This document shows, in pieces, positions 1 to 11,619 of a stretch of 64,000 bases of DNA (its first letter is position 1; each line of letters starts with the position of its first letter). Source of the stretch: Megascapheus bottae (taxonomy: Eukaryota > Chordata > Mammalia > Rodentia > Geomyidae); the NCBI GenBank assembly GCA_024803745.1, contig JANJXV010000189.1, forward strand, positions 550,861 through 614,860, in the 5' to 3' direction. Below the pieces are notes generated by a model. The model saw only the letters and a list, made by a program, of their open reading frames with translations, was not told the DNA's origin and searched no databases. A program made the position numbers and the translations under genes.

Positions 1-180
1 CTGAGACCCTGAGTTCAAGTCCAGTGTCAGCACAGAAACAAGCTAGGAAGGAAGGAAGGAAGGAGGGAGGGAGGGAGGGAGGGGAGAAAGAAAAAGAGAG
101 GAGGAGAGAGCCAGGAAGGAAGGAAGGACGGACAGATGGATGGACAGACAGGAGGGGATGAGGGAGAGAAAGAAATGTTG
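1..180 (+). repeat. SINE 3' end plus GGAA/GGGA purine tail
   Basis: Bases 1-40 read like the end of the type-B SINE (ends 'ttcaagtccagtgtcagcac'). It is followed by an imperfect GGAA/GGGA/GACA tail to about 180. The 5' part lies outside the window. Confidence 0.7.
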
Positions 181-1165
181 CTGAATCTCTTGAAGTTTTA
201 GTTGGACATGTCATCTTGAAATTGCTTCTTGTCTTCAACAAAGACCATCAAAATTACCCAAAAGAAAGCTCAGGTCCATTCTTGCTATTTGTAAGGGAGG
301 TAGCCAACTTGTCCCTGGAAGAAATCCATGGCTTCCCAGAGCACATTTAATAGGGATGCATTCTCCACCAGCAGCCATGCTGGGGAGGAGGCACTTCCCT
401 GACTAGAAAATGGTATCCAGGTGTCCTGTGAGGCACTCCAGAGAGCTGAGGGCTAACTTTGTTTCACAGCTTTCAGTGATGCTCAGTAACCCAAACCATA
501 CTTCTGCATTGATTTCCATGATAAAAATCAGAAATTCTTTCCCACGGAAAACAGTCCTAGTGATGGTTATAATAAAATATTAGACTTTCAAATGTTGCTG
601 CTTTAAAAGGAAAAATTAGTTTCCCGCCCCCCCCCCAGGAAACCAACCAAAAATAAATCACAAAGTAGCTGCTCTATTGCAAGTTTAGAGATCCTGTTCA
701 TAATGATGTTCACTAGGACAAACTCATTGGAGGGAAAATAGAGAAGAGCTCCACTTGGAGCTGCTTCTTTCAACAGCATGGTGTTATCTATACAATATTT
801 TTGCTGTTCCTTAAATAGATTCCAAGGTGATAGAGATATCTTTCACCATCAGCAGAGCCCTTTCACTGGCACTGTGGTGGGTGGTGACCCCACTCCCTCA
901 TGGATACATGCTGGGAAAAGTAGGCTCCACCCAGTAAAACCCGAACCAGCATGACCTTATGTGAGGAGCCCTCACCTGTGCCTGCAACCCACGTGTGAAC
1001 GAGGTACCATACCATCTGTCCCCTCAGATAAGTGACTATGCTCCACCTGCTGACAATGGATAGGTATGCTCCTTGCCCTGTGGCCATGCTTGCTCTGCCT
1101 GTCTTACTCCAGAGCTCTGCTTTGCCAGACTTGTGTAGTAGTTAAGACCATCTAGGAATAAAGTG
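181..1165. other. No gene seen; apparently unique sequence
   Basis: Mixed-composition sequence with no recognised repeat and no open frame that looks like protein. A short C run sits near 625. Confidence 0.5.
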
Positions 1166-1167
1166 AA

Positions 1168-1240
1168 AAATCCAGAAGCTGGGGGCTCACACCTATAATC
1201 CTAGCTACTCAAGAGCTGAGATCTACCATTCTCAGACATG
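1168..1240 (+). mobile_element. Type-B SINE, left-half fragment
   Basis: Only the B1-like left part is present ('cacctataatcctagctact'). It runs straight into L1 sequence, so it is truncated. Confidence 0.65.
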
Positions 1241-1505
1241 GACCTAATATCCAGAATATACTTAGAGCTCAAAAAATTAAATCCTCAAAAATAAGCACTC
1301 AAAGAAACAACAATCAAATGAACAAATAGGCTAATGAGTTAAAGAGAGACCTCTCAGAGGAAGAAATAAAAATTGCCAATAGACACATGAGCATCAACAT
1401 CTCTGTCCATAAAGGAAATATAAATCAAAACAACACCATGATTCCACCTCACTCTGATTAGAATGGCCATGATCAAGGAAACAGACAACAAAAATGCTGG
1501 CAAGG

Positions 1506-1639
1506 GGGAGGGAAGAGGGAAAGGAAGACAAAAAACATGAGAAGGGGTATCAAACTTCGAGAAATAATATACCCACCATCTGACGAATGTAACTGTAATC
1601 CCTCTAGACATTATTCCAACAATAAAAAACAATTTTAAG
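1506..1639 (+). mobile_element. Short L1 3'-end insertion nested in L1
   Basis: About 134 bp matching the L1 3' end seen at 48010-48143 ('catgagaaggggtatcaa', then an A-rich tail). It is flanked by 'aaaatgctggcaagg' at 1491-1505 and 'aaaatgttggcaagg' at 1640-1654, a 15-bp target-site duplication with one mismatch. A severely 5'-truncated retrotransposition. Confidence 0.8.
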
Positions 1640-2144
1640 AAAATGTTGGCAAGGATGCAGACCAAAGGGAACTCTGATACACTGCTCAGCCACTCTAGAA
1701 AGCAGAATGGAGATTCCTCAAAAAATTAAATGTAGAATTGCCCTATGACCCAGCAATTTCACTCCTGCACATTTATCCCATAGATCACAAACAAGGTTAA
1801 GTCATCAGTGTAATCGTGTTCATTACATACTATTCCCCATAGCCAAGTTCTGGAATCAGCTCAGATGCCCCTCAATAAAATTTTACTTATCTATTAGAAA
1901 GAATGATATTGTACCATTCATAAGTAAATGGAAAGTACTGGAAAAAATGATATTGACTCAAGTAAGCCAGACCCAGAGAAACAAAGGTTGCATGGTCTTC
2001 TTCATTTGTAGTAGCTAGAAACTGCCTATAAATCTATAAGTAAACATAATGAGTGATAGGCAAGTGGTTACTGAATTAATAAATTAGCTGAAGTATAAGT
2101 CTCTTTGGAGAGCTCAAATAGAATCTTTTAGAAAGACTAGGTCA

Positions 2145-2357
2145 GGGGCCGGGAGTTTAGCCTAGTGGTAGAGTTCTTGCCTAGCATGCACGAAGACCCA
2201 GGTTCGATTCCTTGGTACCACATACTTAGAAAAAGCCAGAAGTGGTGCTAAGGCTCAAGTGGTAGAGTGGTAAGGCTCTAGCCTTGAGAAAAATCCAAGG
2301 ACAGTGCTCAGGCCCTGAGCTTAAGCCCAGGACTGGCAAAAAAAAAAAAGAAAGAAA
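2145..2357 (+). mobile_element. Type-A SINE (tRNA/ID-like dimer), full length
   Basis: Head 'ggccgggagtttagcctagt' with a B-box-like 'ggttcgattcc'. A second ID-like half follows ('ggctcaagtggtagagt', 'ccttgag'), ending 'ggactggc' plus a poly(A)/GAAA tail. Target duplication 'gaaagactaggtca' at 2131-2144 and 2358-2371, identical in both copies. This is the reference description for type-A entries below. Confidence 0.9.
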
Positions 2358-2699
2358 GAAAGACTAGGTCAAAGCCCAGCAAAATCAACACCAGGAAATG
2401 GGTACATGCAAGGGAGATAGGGCCACAGGTAGAAAGGGAGACGAAGGAAGTGGAGAAGAGGGATAAAATGCAATCAAGAATTCATTATATATACCAAAAA
2501 CTTAAGAAAAGAAATTAAAGGGATGGATCAAAGAGGATTGAAAATGTAGAAGGGGTGACATGGTATTCACAAACTGCTTTTTTATATGGCACCTCATTTG
2601 TACAAGTACTTAAAGATAATTTTTTAAATTAATTTAAAATTATTAAGTAATACATTTTTATTAAAATTAACTTTGAATTTCAAAATTAATCATTTTTAA

Positions 2700-2890
2700 T
2701 AGAGGCTGAAATCCTAGGACCACAGTTGGAAGTCAGCCAGGGCAAGAAACTCTGTAAGACTCTTATCTCTAATGAATCTCCAAAAAGAGTGGAGCTGTGG
2801 CTCAAGTGGTGGAGCACCAACCTTGAGCAAACAACCTAAGGGACAATGCATAGGCCTTGAGTTCAAGTCCCAGAATCAGCACAAAATGAA
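2700..2890 (+). mobile_element. Type-B SINE, 5' truncated
   Basis: Starts inside the B1-like half ('gaggctgaaatcctagg'), goes through 'gactcttatctctaat' and 'ggctcaagtggtggagc', and ends 'ttcaagtcccagaatcagc'. Moderately diverged. Confidence 0.8.
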
Positions 2891-3129
2891 AGCGCAAAAT
2901 GAAGAACATACCCTAAAATGACAGTTGTCATGCTGAGAGACATTTCCTGGTTTCTTCACCTAATCTTTGTGGTTTCCCAAGTTCTTTCTCTTGTCCTATT
3001 CAACATGGTGGGGATGTATTCCTCTGGGGCTCTGTGGGGCCCACAGCAACCACGATCCCTCAAGGATGACAGACCAGAACAGAGTTCAGGGGACACTGTA
3101 CATCCTATCTAAGCAAACAACAACAACAA

Positions 3130-3431
3130 AAGAAAAACCCATCAACTCACACCTGTAATCCTAGCTACTAAACAGGCTGAGATTTGAGGCTCTTTATTGG
3201 AATTTAGCCTGGGCATGAAAAGTCTATGAGATTCTTATCTCCAATTCATCTCCCCCCAAAAGCTGGAATTGGTGCTATGGCTCAAGTGATAGAGCACTAG
3301 CCTTGAGCACAAGAGTTCAAAGACAGTGTCTGGGCTCTAAGTTCAAGTCCCAGTATCAGCACCAAAAAAAAAAAAAAAAAAAAAGAAAGGGAAAAAAAAA
3401 AGCGGGGACAACACTGTTTAAAAAAAAAAAA
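3130..3431 (+). mobile_element. Type-B SINE (B1-like left half, ID-like right half)
   Basis: Left half 'cacctgtaatcctagctact'; linker 'gattcttatctccaattcat'; right half 'ctatggctcaagtgatagagc' region; end 'ttcaagtcccagtatcagc'; then a long poly(A) tail broken by G. This is the reference description for type-B entries below. Confidence 0.85.
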
Positions 3432-3641
3432 GGGGGGGGGGGCTGGGAGTTTGGCCTAATGGTTAAAGTGCTTGCCTAGCATGCATGAAGACCCGGGTTC
3501 GATTCCTCGGTACCACATACATAGAAAAAAGCTGGAAGTGGTGCTGAGGCTCAAGTGGTAGAGCTCTAACCTTGAGAAAATCCAAGGACAGTGCTCAGGC
3601 CCTGAGCCAAGCCCAAGAATGGCAAAAATAAATAAATAAAA
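3432..3641 (+). mobile_element. Type-A SINE inserted in the tail of the previous SINE
   Basis: Starts with a G run and 'ctgggagtttggcctaatgg', has an intact 'ggttcgattcc', and ends 'aatggc' plus AAAT repeats. The flanks share 'tgttta' followed by A runs (3415-3431 and 3642-3665), consistent with a target duplication in an A-rich tail. Confidence 0.85.
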
Positions 3642-4107
3642 TGTTTAAAAAAAAAAAAAAAAAAAGAAAAAAGGCCAGAAGGAAGAGAAGGGCAGCTGAC
3701 TTGCAGCCCCAGATCAACATCTCCAGACATGCCCACATCAGCTTCCCCATCTGGATACATCCTAGAAAAAAAAAAAGAAAAATGCTTGTTTCTGCATCAG
3801 CATGATAGTCGTGAGGTACCACATTACTCAAATCAAAGAAAACATGTAAATTACTCTGCAGAGAGGAAGGAGATAAAGACAAGCCTCTGCCTGTGCATGG
3901 AATCTCCCCAGTTCTGTGCAGACATGGTCTTACTCCAGAGTTTGTCGCTCAGACTCTGAAACTCGCTGAAGCCTCGTTGGAAGAAGCTCCCGTGTTCCCA
4001 TCATCTAGGCCTTCCCTTTATCCTGGGATGGTGACTGTCCATCCCTAAAGAACAGACAGAATGTTCCTGTTAGCACCACTTGCCATGCACAAGATGAAAT
4101 TCTGTTG

Positions 4108-4350
4108 TTTTGTTTGTTCGTTGGTTGTCAGTCATGGGTCTTAACTGGGCTAAGCGTTATCCCTGAGCTTTTTGCTCAAGGCTAGCACTCTATCACTTAG
4201 GCTCACACTGCCACTTCCAGTTTTCTGGTGGTTGATTGGAGATAAGTCTCATGGGCTTTTCTGCCTGTGCTGGCTTCAAATTGGGATCCTCAGATCTCAG
4301 CCTCCTGAGTAACTAAGATTATAGATGTGAGTCACCAGTATCCAGCTCAT
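4108..4350 (-). mobile_element. Type-B SINE, reverse orientation
   Basis: Reverse complement of the family: 'cagatctcagcctcctgagt' at about 4291, ID-like half first on the + strand, T-rich tail 'tgttgttttgtttgttcg' at 4102. Confidence 0.85.
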
Positions 4351-4369
4351 TTATGTTTTTCTATTTGTT

Positions 4370-4510
4370 TGTTTAGAGAATTGGGATTTTTTCCAGTTTT
4401 ATTGCAGTGTAGTTGACAAGTTTAAAATTGTGTTTAAGGTATCTATGTGATGATACCAGGTGTGTTGTGAAATGATCACAATAAAACAAATGAACCTATT
4501 ATCTCTAAAG

Positions 4511-4563
<53 letters not shown>

Positions 4564-5040
4564 TTGAGAGAATGACCATTAAGATCTACCTTCCTGGAAA
4601 ATACTCCTATACTATGGTTGCCATGATACCCATTACATCCTTAGAATGTAACATTTTATAACTGCAAGTTTGTATCCTGTGACTAACATCTCTTTATTCT
4701 CACCCTCTCACACATCCTGGCAGTAATCTTGCTCTTGGAGTCTAAGAAGCTAAAAGCTTTCACCTGAGGAAATCTATCATATAGTATTCGACTTCCTTGT
4801 CTGGAATTGATCACATACTATTTGACTTTCTATGTCTGGTTTGTCTCACGTAGTCCTCTGCCCTTCAGGGCCACTCAAGTTGTTGCAACTGGCAGGATTT
4901 CTCTCTTTTTTTTTAATGATTAAATAATATTAAATTGTACATCTATGCTGTATTTTTTCATTCATCTGTTAAAAGAGACTTCTTATACTGATTTCATATC
5001 CTGAATATTCTGTATAGTGATGAAAATATTCCTAATATTT
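4370..5040 (-). mobile_element. Old LINE-1 (L1M-like) 3' end, interrupted by a TG repeat
   Basis: On the minus strand it resembles the 3' region and ORF2 terminus of ancient mammalian L1 ('ttttattgcagtgtagttgac' on +; later 'ttcattcatctgttaaaag'). Many mutations. A (TG)n expansion at 4510-4561 lies inside. Confidence 0.65.
4510..4561. repeat. (TG)n microsatellite
   Basis: About 25 uninterrupted TG units. Confidence 0.95.
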
Positions 5041-5139
5041 ATAGAGAATTTTCAAAGACCCCAAATAGATAAAGAAGTCAGGAGAAGGAAGAGCAAATGT
5101 GGAAGCATTATAGCCTGATTTTAAGCTATGTTATCACAC

Positions 5140-5716
5140 TGTTGTCATCCAAAGCCATGATCCTGACATAAAAACATACATATAAAACCATGAGAATGGA
5201 GAGCCTAGAAATAAACCCATGAACACAAAGATGCCAATAGGAAAAAGATAGTCTCATCAATACATGGTATTGGGAAAACTGTATAATAATTTCTGGTAGA
5301 CTCCAGGAGACTTTGATGAGCCTTTGACATTGGGCCATATAAAATTTTCTCTGCCTAGAGATAGTGCCAAATTTACCCTCATTTCCTATTCTGCAAAAGT
5401 GTGCAAGCTCAGCCCAGTGGACTGAAATGAAAAACCGAATATTTCCTACCTCTCGGGTCTCTAGATCCTGCTCTTTCAATGTGCATTCACATACTTGCAC
5501 TATCTGAACCTTATGTAAGCTTATTTCTAATTCTGTACATTTATCATAATTGAATAGCTGGGAAAACATTGATTAAAATTTACGAAGTGAGGGTGGAGAA
5601 GGGAAAGTGGGAGAAAAACATGGGCAGGAGTATCAGTATTCAAGAAGTAATGTACCCACTACATGATGAATGTAACTGTAACCTTTTATACATCACCCTG
5701 ATTAAAAAAATAAAGA
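5140..5716 (+). mobile_element. LINE-1 fragment, ORF2 piece joined to 3' end
   Basis: The 5' part has the ORF2-like 'gagcctagaaataaaccc' and 'tattgggaaaactg'. The 3' part (about 5580-5716) is the L1 tail ('tgaatgtaactgtaacc', A-rich end). The tail passes into a (GATA)n array. Confidence 0.7.
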
Positions 5717-5717
5717 C

Positions 5718-5756
<39 letters not shown>
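5717..5756. repeat. (GATA)n microsatellite
   Basis: About 10 GATA units directly after an L1 poly(A) end, so probably grown from the tail. Confidence 0.95.
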
Positions 5757-6089
5757 GATTAATAGATAGTGATTTTGAGATGAAGCTACATGATATTTTT
5801 AGTCATAAAGCAATATTAACCATTTCCAACTGCCAATGAGTTTTCTTTAATATTCTTCTCAACTAAGAAGAAAGTGATTCTACTTGAAATTGTTATTTTC
5901 ATTTAGTAATTGTGCAAAGTAATGAGTTTCATTAGGATAATTCCATACATATATCTAATGTACCTTCATCATATTGAACCTATTACTTTTTCTTATTCCC
6001 TACGAAGCTGAGGATGGAGGATATTTCAAGAGTTTGCAGCACATGATTAAAAGACAATGCTGCCATGAATTATTTTTAAAATCTCAACC

Positions 6090-6700
6090 TTACTTGTGGG
6101 GTGGGTGCAGGGAATGCAAGTTAAAACCACAATGAGATATCACTCTATCTTCCAAGAATGGCTAAAAACAGAAGACTGATAATGCCAAGTATCTGTGAGA
6201 TTGTAGAGAAATCAGAAGCCTCAAACACTGCCAGTAGATGTGTGAAAGAGTAGAACCACTTCGAGAAACAATCTAGCAGCTTCAGATAGAACTAAATACA
6301 AACCTTTCATGTGACACAGCAAACTCAATTTCACATATTAACCCAAGCGATAAAAAAAATCCACAAAAAAATCTGATAGCCACTGTCTACACTCTACCAT
6401 GATAATCAAACATATATACCACATACACATATTCCATACACACAATAAAACCCACATAAAGCAAACACATATAAGATTAATCATGATATCCATATTCAAA
6501 ATAGACAAAACAACCCAAACACCTATTGACAGTGGACTATGTACACAGTAGTGGTATACTCATGGTTCATTATACATTTCTTTATGTGTCTCAATTGAAA
6601 TCTAGAATAGCTAATACTAATATTCCCACACCATAGACGAATTTCAAAAATGTTGCACTGAATGGAGAAGCCAGAAGCTAAGAAATGCATACTTTAAGAT
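6090..6700 (+). mobile_element. Old LINE-1 (L1M-like) ORF2 terminus
   Basis: 'aagttaaaaccacaatgaga' near 6120 and the rest match the usual end of mammalian L1 ORF2, with heavy decay. It may continue past the SINE at 6711. Confidence 0.7.
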
Positions 6701-6710
6701 TCTATGTTGA

Positions 6711-6911
6711 GGGGCCGGGAATATGGCTTAGTGGTAGAGTGCTTGCCTAGCATGCACGAAGACCCAAGTTTGATTCCTCGGCACCACATACATAGAAAAA
6801 AGCTGGAAGTGGTACTGTGGCTCAAGTGGTAGAGCTCTAGCCTTGAGAGAAGTCCAAGGACAGTGCTCAGGACCTGAGCTCAAGCCCCACAACTGGCAAA
6901 AAAAAAAAAAA
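6711..6911 (+). mobile_element. Type-A SINE, full length
   Basis: Perfect 15-bp target duplication 'aagattctatgttga' at 6696-6710 and 6912-6926. Confidence 0.9.
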
Positions 6912-6929
6912 AAGATTCTATGTTGAATT

Positions 6930-8430
6930 TGTTCCACAAGTAAAACAACTGTGATGCGGGGTGGGAGGAAGAATCAAATCAAGTCAGTGTTTGCTTCTGC
7001 TAGAATGAAGCAATAAGGAATAGTCAATCTGGCACTATTAGAACCCAAATGATGGGTGATGTAAATGTCCTAGGAAAGGATCTCTGCTTCCTTGAGTGGA
7101 TGTACTTTTTTTGGGGGGGAGGGGATATTGTAACAAATTTATTTCACATGTAACAAGAGCATACTGAGAAAGTTAAATATTCATCATCTAAATAGTGGGG
7201 GAAAATATAAGGTCATTTTAGAATCATACTACCAGGAAAATATATATATATATGTATATATGTATATATATATATCACAGCCTTGACACAGCAAATAGGC
7301 TCTTATAATTTCAAGTAATAAGTTGGTAAGAGAGAGAGATAACATGGTCCCTAAAGATAACGTGCCTTGCTGTTAGAGCCAGAATACCACATATGGTAAA
7401 GACTCCAGGCAAACAGATACCTGGAATGAATTTGTGTCTATATTCTTTGTTCTAAGGGAGTCACCTCAAGTTGCTTAATTTTTGACCTCCTTGTGCCCAA
7501 GGTAGGATTTCCATTGGGCTCTATTAGTTCAGTGGCTATGTTAATAATGCTGGGTTTATTAGGCTTTTATTCCATTCTGTTCTACAAAATCAGGGCTTTT
7601 GAATTCTAGTATTTTACAATTCTTTTAACTAGACAATAGTTCCTATTTTTAGTATTTATTACTGAATCCTGTATTTATGTACCCCTTTTCCCTGCAATGG
7701 AGAGTGGATTTTTTTTAAAGCTCACTAAACTATATCCTTTTGGACTGAAGCATCTCATTGTTTGAAATTGTCCTTAAAAAAAAAAAAAGGAAAAAAAGAA
7801 ACTGCAAACAAATATCAAATTCTCTGCAGTGGCGAACATGCTGAAGAACTTAAGGAAGCTGAAGTCTGCAACTTACTTTGAAATGCATGGGAAAAACAGA
7901 GGGGGAGTGGTGGGTGAGTAGACAGACCCATGGATGTCAGATCATCTTTTCAGTAAATATTGTAAAACGCGAATGATAGGGGCTGGGTTGTAAGGATGTT
8001 TACAACAAAATTCAAGTGTTCTGGACTTTGATTTTTTTATATATATATAGTGGGATGTGGGAGAACAAAAAGTTGTGAATGCCTCCTGGTTTGTGGCTCC
8101 CTTTTTAGTAACTGGCTTTTCTATCTTTATGCTATATCTGCCCAGGCAGTGCCAAAAGACTGGAGAGTGATATATAAGGATGTTCTTTCTGAAAGGAATA
8201 GAGGAAAGGTTGTGATGAGCAATGAAAAGATGGGGAAGGGACCAGAAGGCAGATGACAAGGCTCTGGGGAATGTATCAGCCAAAGTTCAGAGAAGCAAAC
8301 CCAGTTACTAGGAGAATTAGTGCATAACTGTGGGGGCCTTCCACCAGGGAGGCTCAGAGGAAAGGAAGACTGGAACTCTTAGGGCAGGAATCTGAGGCTG
8401 CTATCCATTACTCTGATTTTTCTTTCTCCT
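6930..8430. other. No gene seen; mostly unique sequence
   Basis: Contains a (TA)n stretch at 7240-7277 and A-rich patches near 7775. No supported gene or recognised repeat. Confidence 0.45.

Positions 8431-8434
<4 letters not shown>

Positions 8435-8497
<63 letters not shown>
8435..8497. repeat. (CT)n microsatellite
   Basis: About 31 CT units. Confidence 0.95.
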
Positions 8498-8498
<1 letters not shown>

Positions 8499-8534
8499 CC
8501 ACTTAAGCTACACTTATGAATTTTGGGTTGTTAG

Positions 8535-8650
8535 TTTAAAATAAGATTCTCATGGACTTCTGTGTACAATCTGGCTTCAAACCAAGATTCTCCAGTTTTA
8601 GCCTCCTGAGTAGCTAAGATTCCAGGCATGAGCCACCAGCACTTGATTCT
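8535..8650 (-). mobile_element. Type-B SINE, left-half fragment, reverse
   Basis: 'ttagcctcctgagtagctaa' and 'catgagccaccagcac' are the reverse complement of the B1-like half. Confidence 0.8.
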
Positions 8651-8654
8651 CCAC

Positions 8655-9435
8655 TCTACTTCTGAGCCCTTTTGGCCAGTTAAAGCAAGCTTACCCAGGT
8701 CACCTGTGGTAGTATCTCTTGCTTAAAGCCAATTAGTAATGGCCTGTACTCCTATTTACAAAATAGATCAGTGTTATGGAATAACTGGGAACTGTATCCA
8801 ATGGGTTGACCCAAGTCTGAGCATCCAGATGAGATTAAGAAGGACTTGGAATCAGCAACTTCTGTTTTAGCAATCATGGAAGACCATTGGTGACACCACA
8901 CTGAGCATTGAGAAAATCTAGGGACCAGTGGCACCTGGAATCGCCTCAGAGCCCCATGGCCTGAGAGGAGCAGGACTTCTCATACCCTCTGCGAGAGCTA
9001 GACAAGGTCTGTCGTGGCTATGTTGAAGATACCCCGGTGTGGCGATATAGTCTGCTGGATGCAGCTCTTGGGAGAACAATGTGGTAACACGTGTTAAACA
9101 CATTCTGCACCAAGGCTCTGGCTGCACCATTATTTCTACTAGTAAAAAAAAAAAATCTTGTGGCATCCTAATGACCTGCTTCAGAATAATGATAAGCAGC
9201 TAGGAAATATATCTGAGGCACTATTACCAAGAAATAAAATATTGATCATGATGGACCATATAAAAAATTAACAGTATGTGTTAGAAGAATGTGCATCATT
9301 TTCTATTGTGTATTTTCAGATTAATATAAAGACGTGCATCTCCCTCTCCCTCTCACATATACACACGTCTTTTGAATGCCTATGATTCAGTCTTCACAGG
9401 GCAAATACTAAAGAATGTACAAGACAATGTGAAAT
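8655..9435. other. No gene seen
   Basis: Unique-looking sequence, no recognised repeat. Confidence 0.45.
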
Positions 9436-9436
9436 C

Positions 9437-9690
9437 AAGCAGGGTGCCAATTGCTCACATCTGTAATATCAGCTTCTAAGGAGGCACAGACCTGATGACA
9501 GTGGTTCAAAGTTAGCCTAGGTAGGAAAGTCAGTGAGACTCTCATCTCTAATTAGCTATCAAAAGGTCAGAAATGGAATTGTGACTCAAAGTAGTAGAAC
9601 TTTTTTGCCTTGAGCAAAAAAGCTAAGGGATAGCACCCAAACCCAGAGCTCAAGCCTCAGTACCCATACACACACAGGAAGAAAATAATC
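9437..9690 (+). mobile_element. Type-B SINE, full length, diverged
   Basis: Left half 'gctcacatctgtaatatcag'; right half 'attgtgactcaaagtagtag'; end 'ctcaagcctcagtaccc'; short CA tail. Confidence 0.8.
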
Positions 9691-10096
9691 TAAGACATTC
9701 TCTTGGGGAGGGGTTTGAGTGTTAACCTGTTTTCCAGATATTCTGAAAAGCTTATTTTTTTTTACTACCTTTAGATGGAAAAGAAATTCCAAGCCTGCCT
9801 ACCTCGCTCCAGATTCTTGTGGTTTCTTGCCTATGGGATCACTGAAACCAAACTTCAGTTTAGGGCCCATGAGACTCAAATAGCTTTTTAAATTCAGCAG
9901 CAAGAAACCTTGAATACCTATTTTGCCTCCAATTTGGTTAATAGGAACCAGCTGGAAATCTTCAGTCAAACTTTCCTTGTCTGGTGATCTGGCATCCATT
10001 TATCCATTCCCTGCATCTCTTATTCATTAGTACTTTAAGAGGCAACTTAAAAGATTACTTTGCTGGACTCTGTGAATTATCTAAAAGTCCTTTAAG
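9691..10096. other. No gene seen
   Basis: Unique-looking sequence between two SINEs. Confidence 0.45.
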
Positions 10097-10368
10097 TTTT
10101 GTTGTTGTTGTTGGTGGTGGTGGTGGTCAGGAACTTGAACTCGGGGCCTGGGCACTATCTGTGAGCTCTTTTGTTCAAGTTTAGTGCTCTACCACTTTGA
10201 GCCACAGCACCATTTTTGGTTTTTTGTTTGTTTTGAGTCATTCAGTGGAGGTAAGACACTCTCCCTGGGACTTTTCTGTCCAGCCTGGCTACGAACCACG
10301 ATCTTCAGATCTCAGCCTTCTGAGTAGCTGGGATTACTGGTATGAGCTATGGCCTCTGGCTTCCCTAA
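10097..10368 (-). mobile_element. Type-B SINE, reverse, full length
   Basis: T-rich 3' tail with GTT/GGT units at 10097-10125, ID half 'gctctaccactttgagccac', B1 half 'cagatctcagccttctgagt'. Confidence 0.85.
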
Positions 10369-10369
10369 A

Positions 10370-11080
10370 CTTTTAACTGGCCCTTTGGTATGAGCTGTTC
10401 TCCGCTGCAGTTTCTTAGCTATCATCTATTTGCAAGAGAAAAGAGAAGATTCAGTGATAACTATCATTGTGCCAGTCAAACTGACCCTCAAATTCATAAT
10501 GTCTTCTTCTCATCTCAAACAGCCAAAAATGCAGATCACCTTGTTTCTGTCCCAGGCATAAAATGATAATTCCTCCAGAACTTCTCCAAGGACAAAGATG
10601 AACCCAATGGTCAAGCAGGCCGTACCTGTAACTTAGGACTGTTTTAACTGTGCATGCCTTTCTCATCAACTTCCCTAATTCTCCCTATTGAACCTAAAGC
10701 CAGTATCTGTTTCCTTGAATAACAATGGAGACGTAGTGAAGATGCCCTGTAATACTAAATCTCCTTTCTTTCTCCTTCACCCCGTCTCTTTATTTGGCAT
10801 ATGAGGGCAAATGGCTGGATCTGACTTAGAACTCCTAGACACTGGGCCTATGGTCTAAAAATCCTGTTTCAACACCTTCGGTACATGAGTAGGAGATACC
10901 TGAGATTAAACGTGCTGCTGAGAAAAGTTACTTACAGACACTAATGTGGAAATGCAAGAAATGCCCCATTATTTCTTTGAAAGCATGTGGAATCTGCCAG
11001 GGAATCCTCCTTCCAGTTAGTTGTGCCAACCCCCTTCAGTCTCTGGCTTTATGAAATCTCCTTGCTACTCTCCAGTCACG
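10370..11080. other. No gene seen
   Basis: Unique-looking sequence. Confidence 0.45.
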
Positions 11081-11082
11081 AG

Positions 11083-11216
11083 ATCCTGTCTCCCAACAGA
11101 TTATCTTGACAGGACTTGAGTTCCCACGCCTTTTTCCAGCCATACTTCCCTCAGTATGGGAGGCCCCTCAGAGCCCTGGACTGGGGAAATGGCACCTCCT
11201 ATAGAGAGAAGACCCA
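11083..11216 (+). repeat. Direct-repeat copy 1, unknown family
   Basis: Shares 'ccaacagattatctt', 'acttgagttccca' and 'aatggcacctcct' in the same order with 12201-12369. It lacks about 30 bp present in that copy. I do not recognise the family. Confidence 0.7.
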
Positions 11217-11619
11217 ACTAATCCAGCCCCAATCCCCAATCCTGTCCCAGGAAGCCATCTTTGTGCCTGCAGCCTTTCCCCTGGGGAGCCAGGCAGACCA
11301 AAGCAATAGACAACATACATAGCACCCACACCATGCCACAGATAGCTACACCACACACACCACATATACATACCACACCTCCACCACACACCATACGCAC
11401 AATATATTCAGATACCATGCTTCTCATGATAATTGTCCTATAAATGATGCCAAGAATGGAATGTAATAGTGCATGCCTAGTACACAGGGTGTGCTCAGCA
11501 AGTGCTAGCCTTAGAGAAGAGCCATCACTAACCACAAGTCCCAGGCATGTCTGCCCACAGACTAGCCTTATTTATAAAGGACTGTAGATACTTTTTGTTA
11601 AAATTCATCTAGGAAAGCA

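Larger units (their letters stand above)
1241..2515 (+). mobile_element. LINE-1 fragment (ORF2 3' end and 3' region), interrupted
   Basis: The + strand carries the familiar end of L1 ORF2: the 'rearly' complement of 'cagaggaagaaataaaaatt', then 'cctatgacccagcaatttca' near 1742, then sequence like an L1 3' region. The reading frame is broken by stops. It is interrupted by a short L1 tail (1506-1639) and a type-A SINE (2145-2357). An old, dead element. Confidence 0.8.

Noticed and set aside
5717..5756. CRISPR-like regular repeats
   Set aside because: Simple tandem tetranucleotides without spacers, in a mammalian genome.
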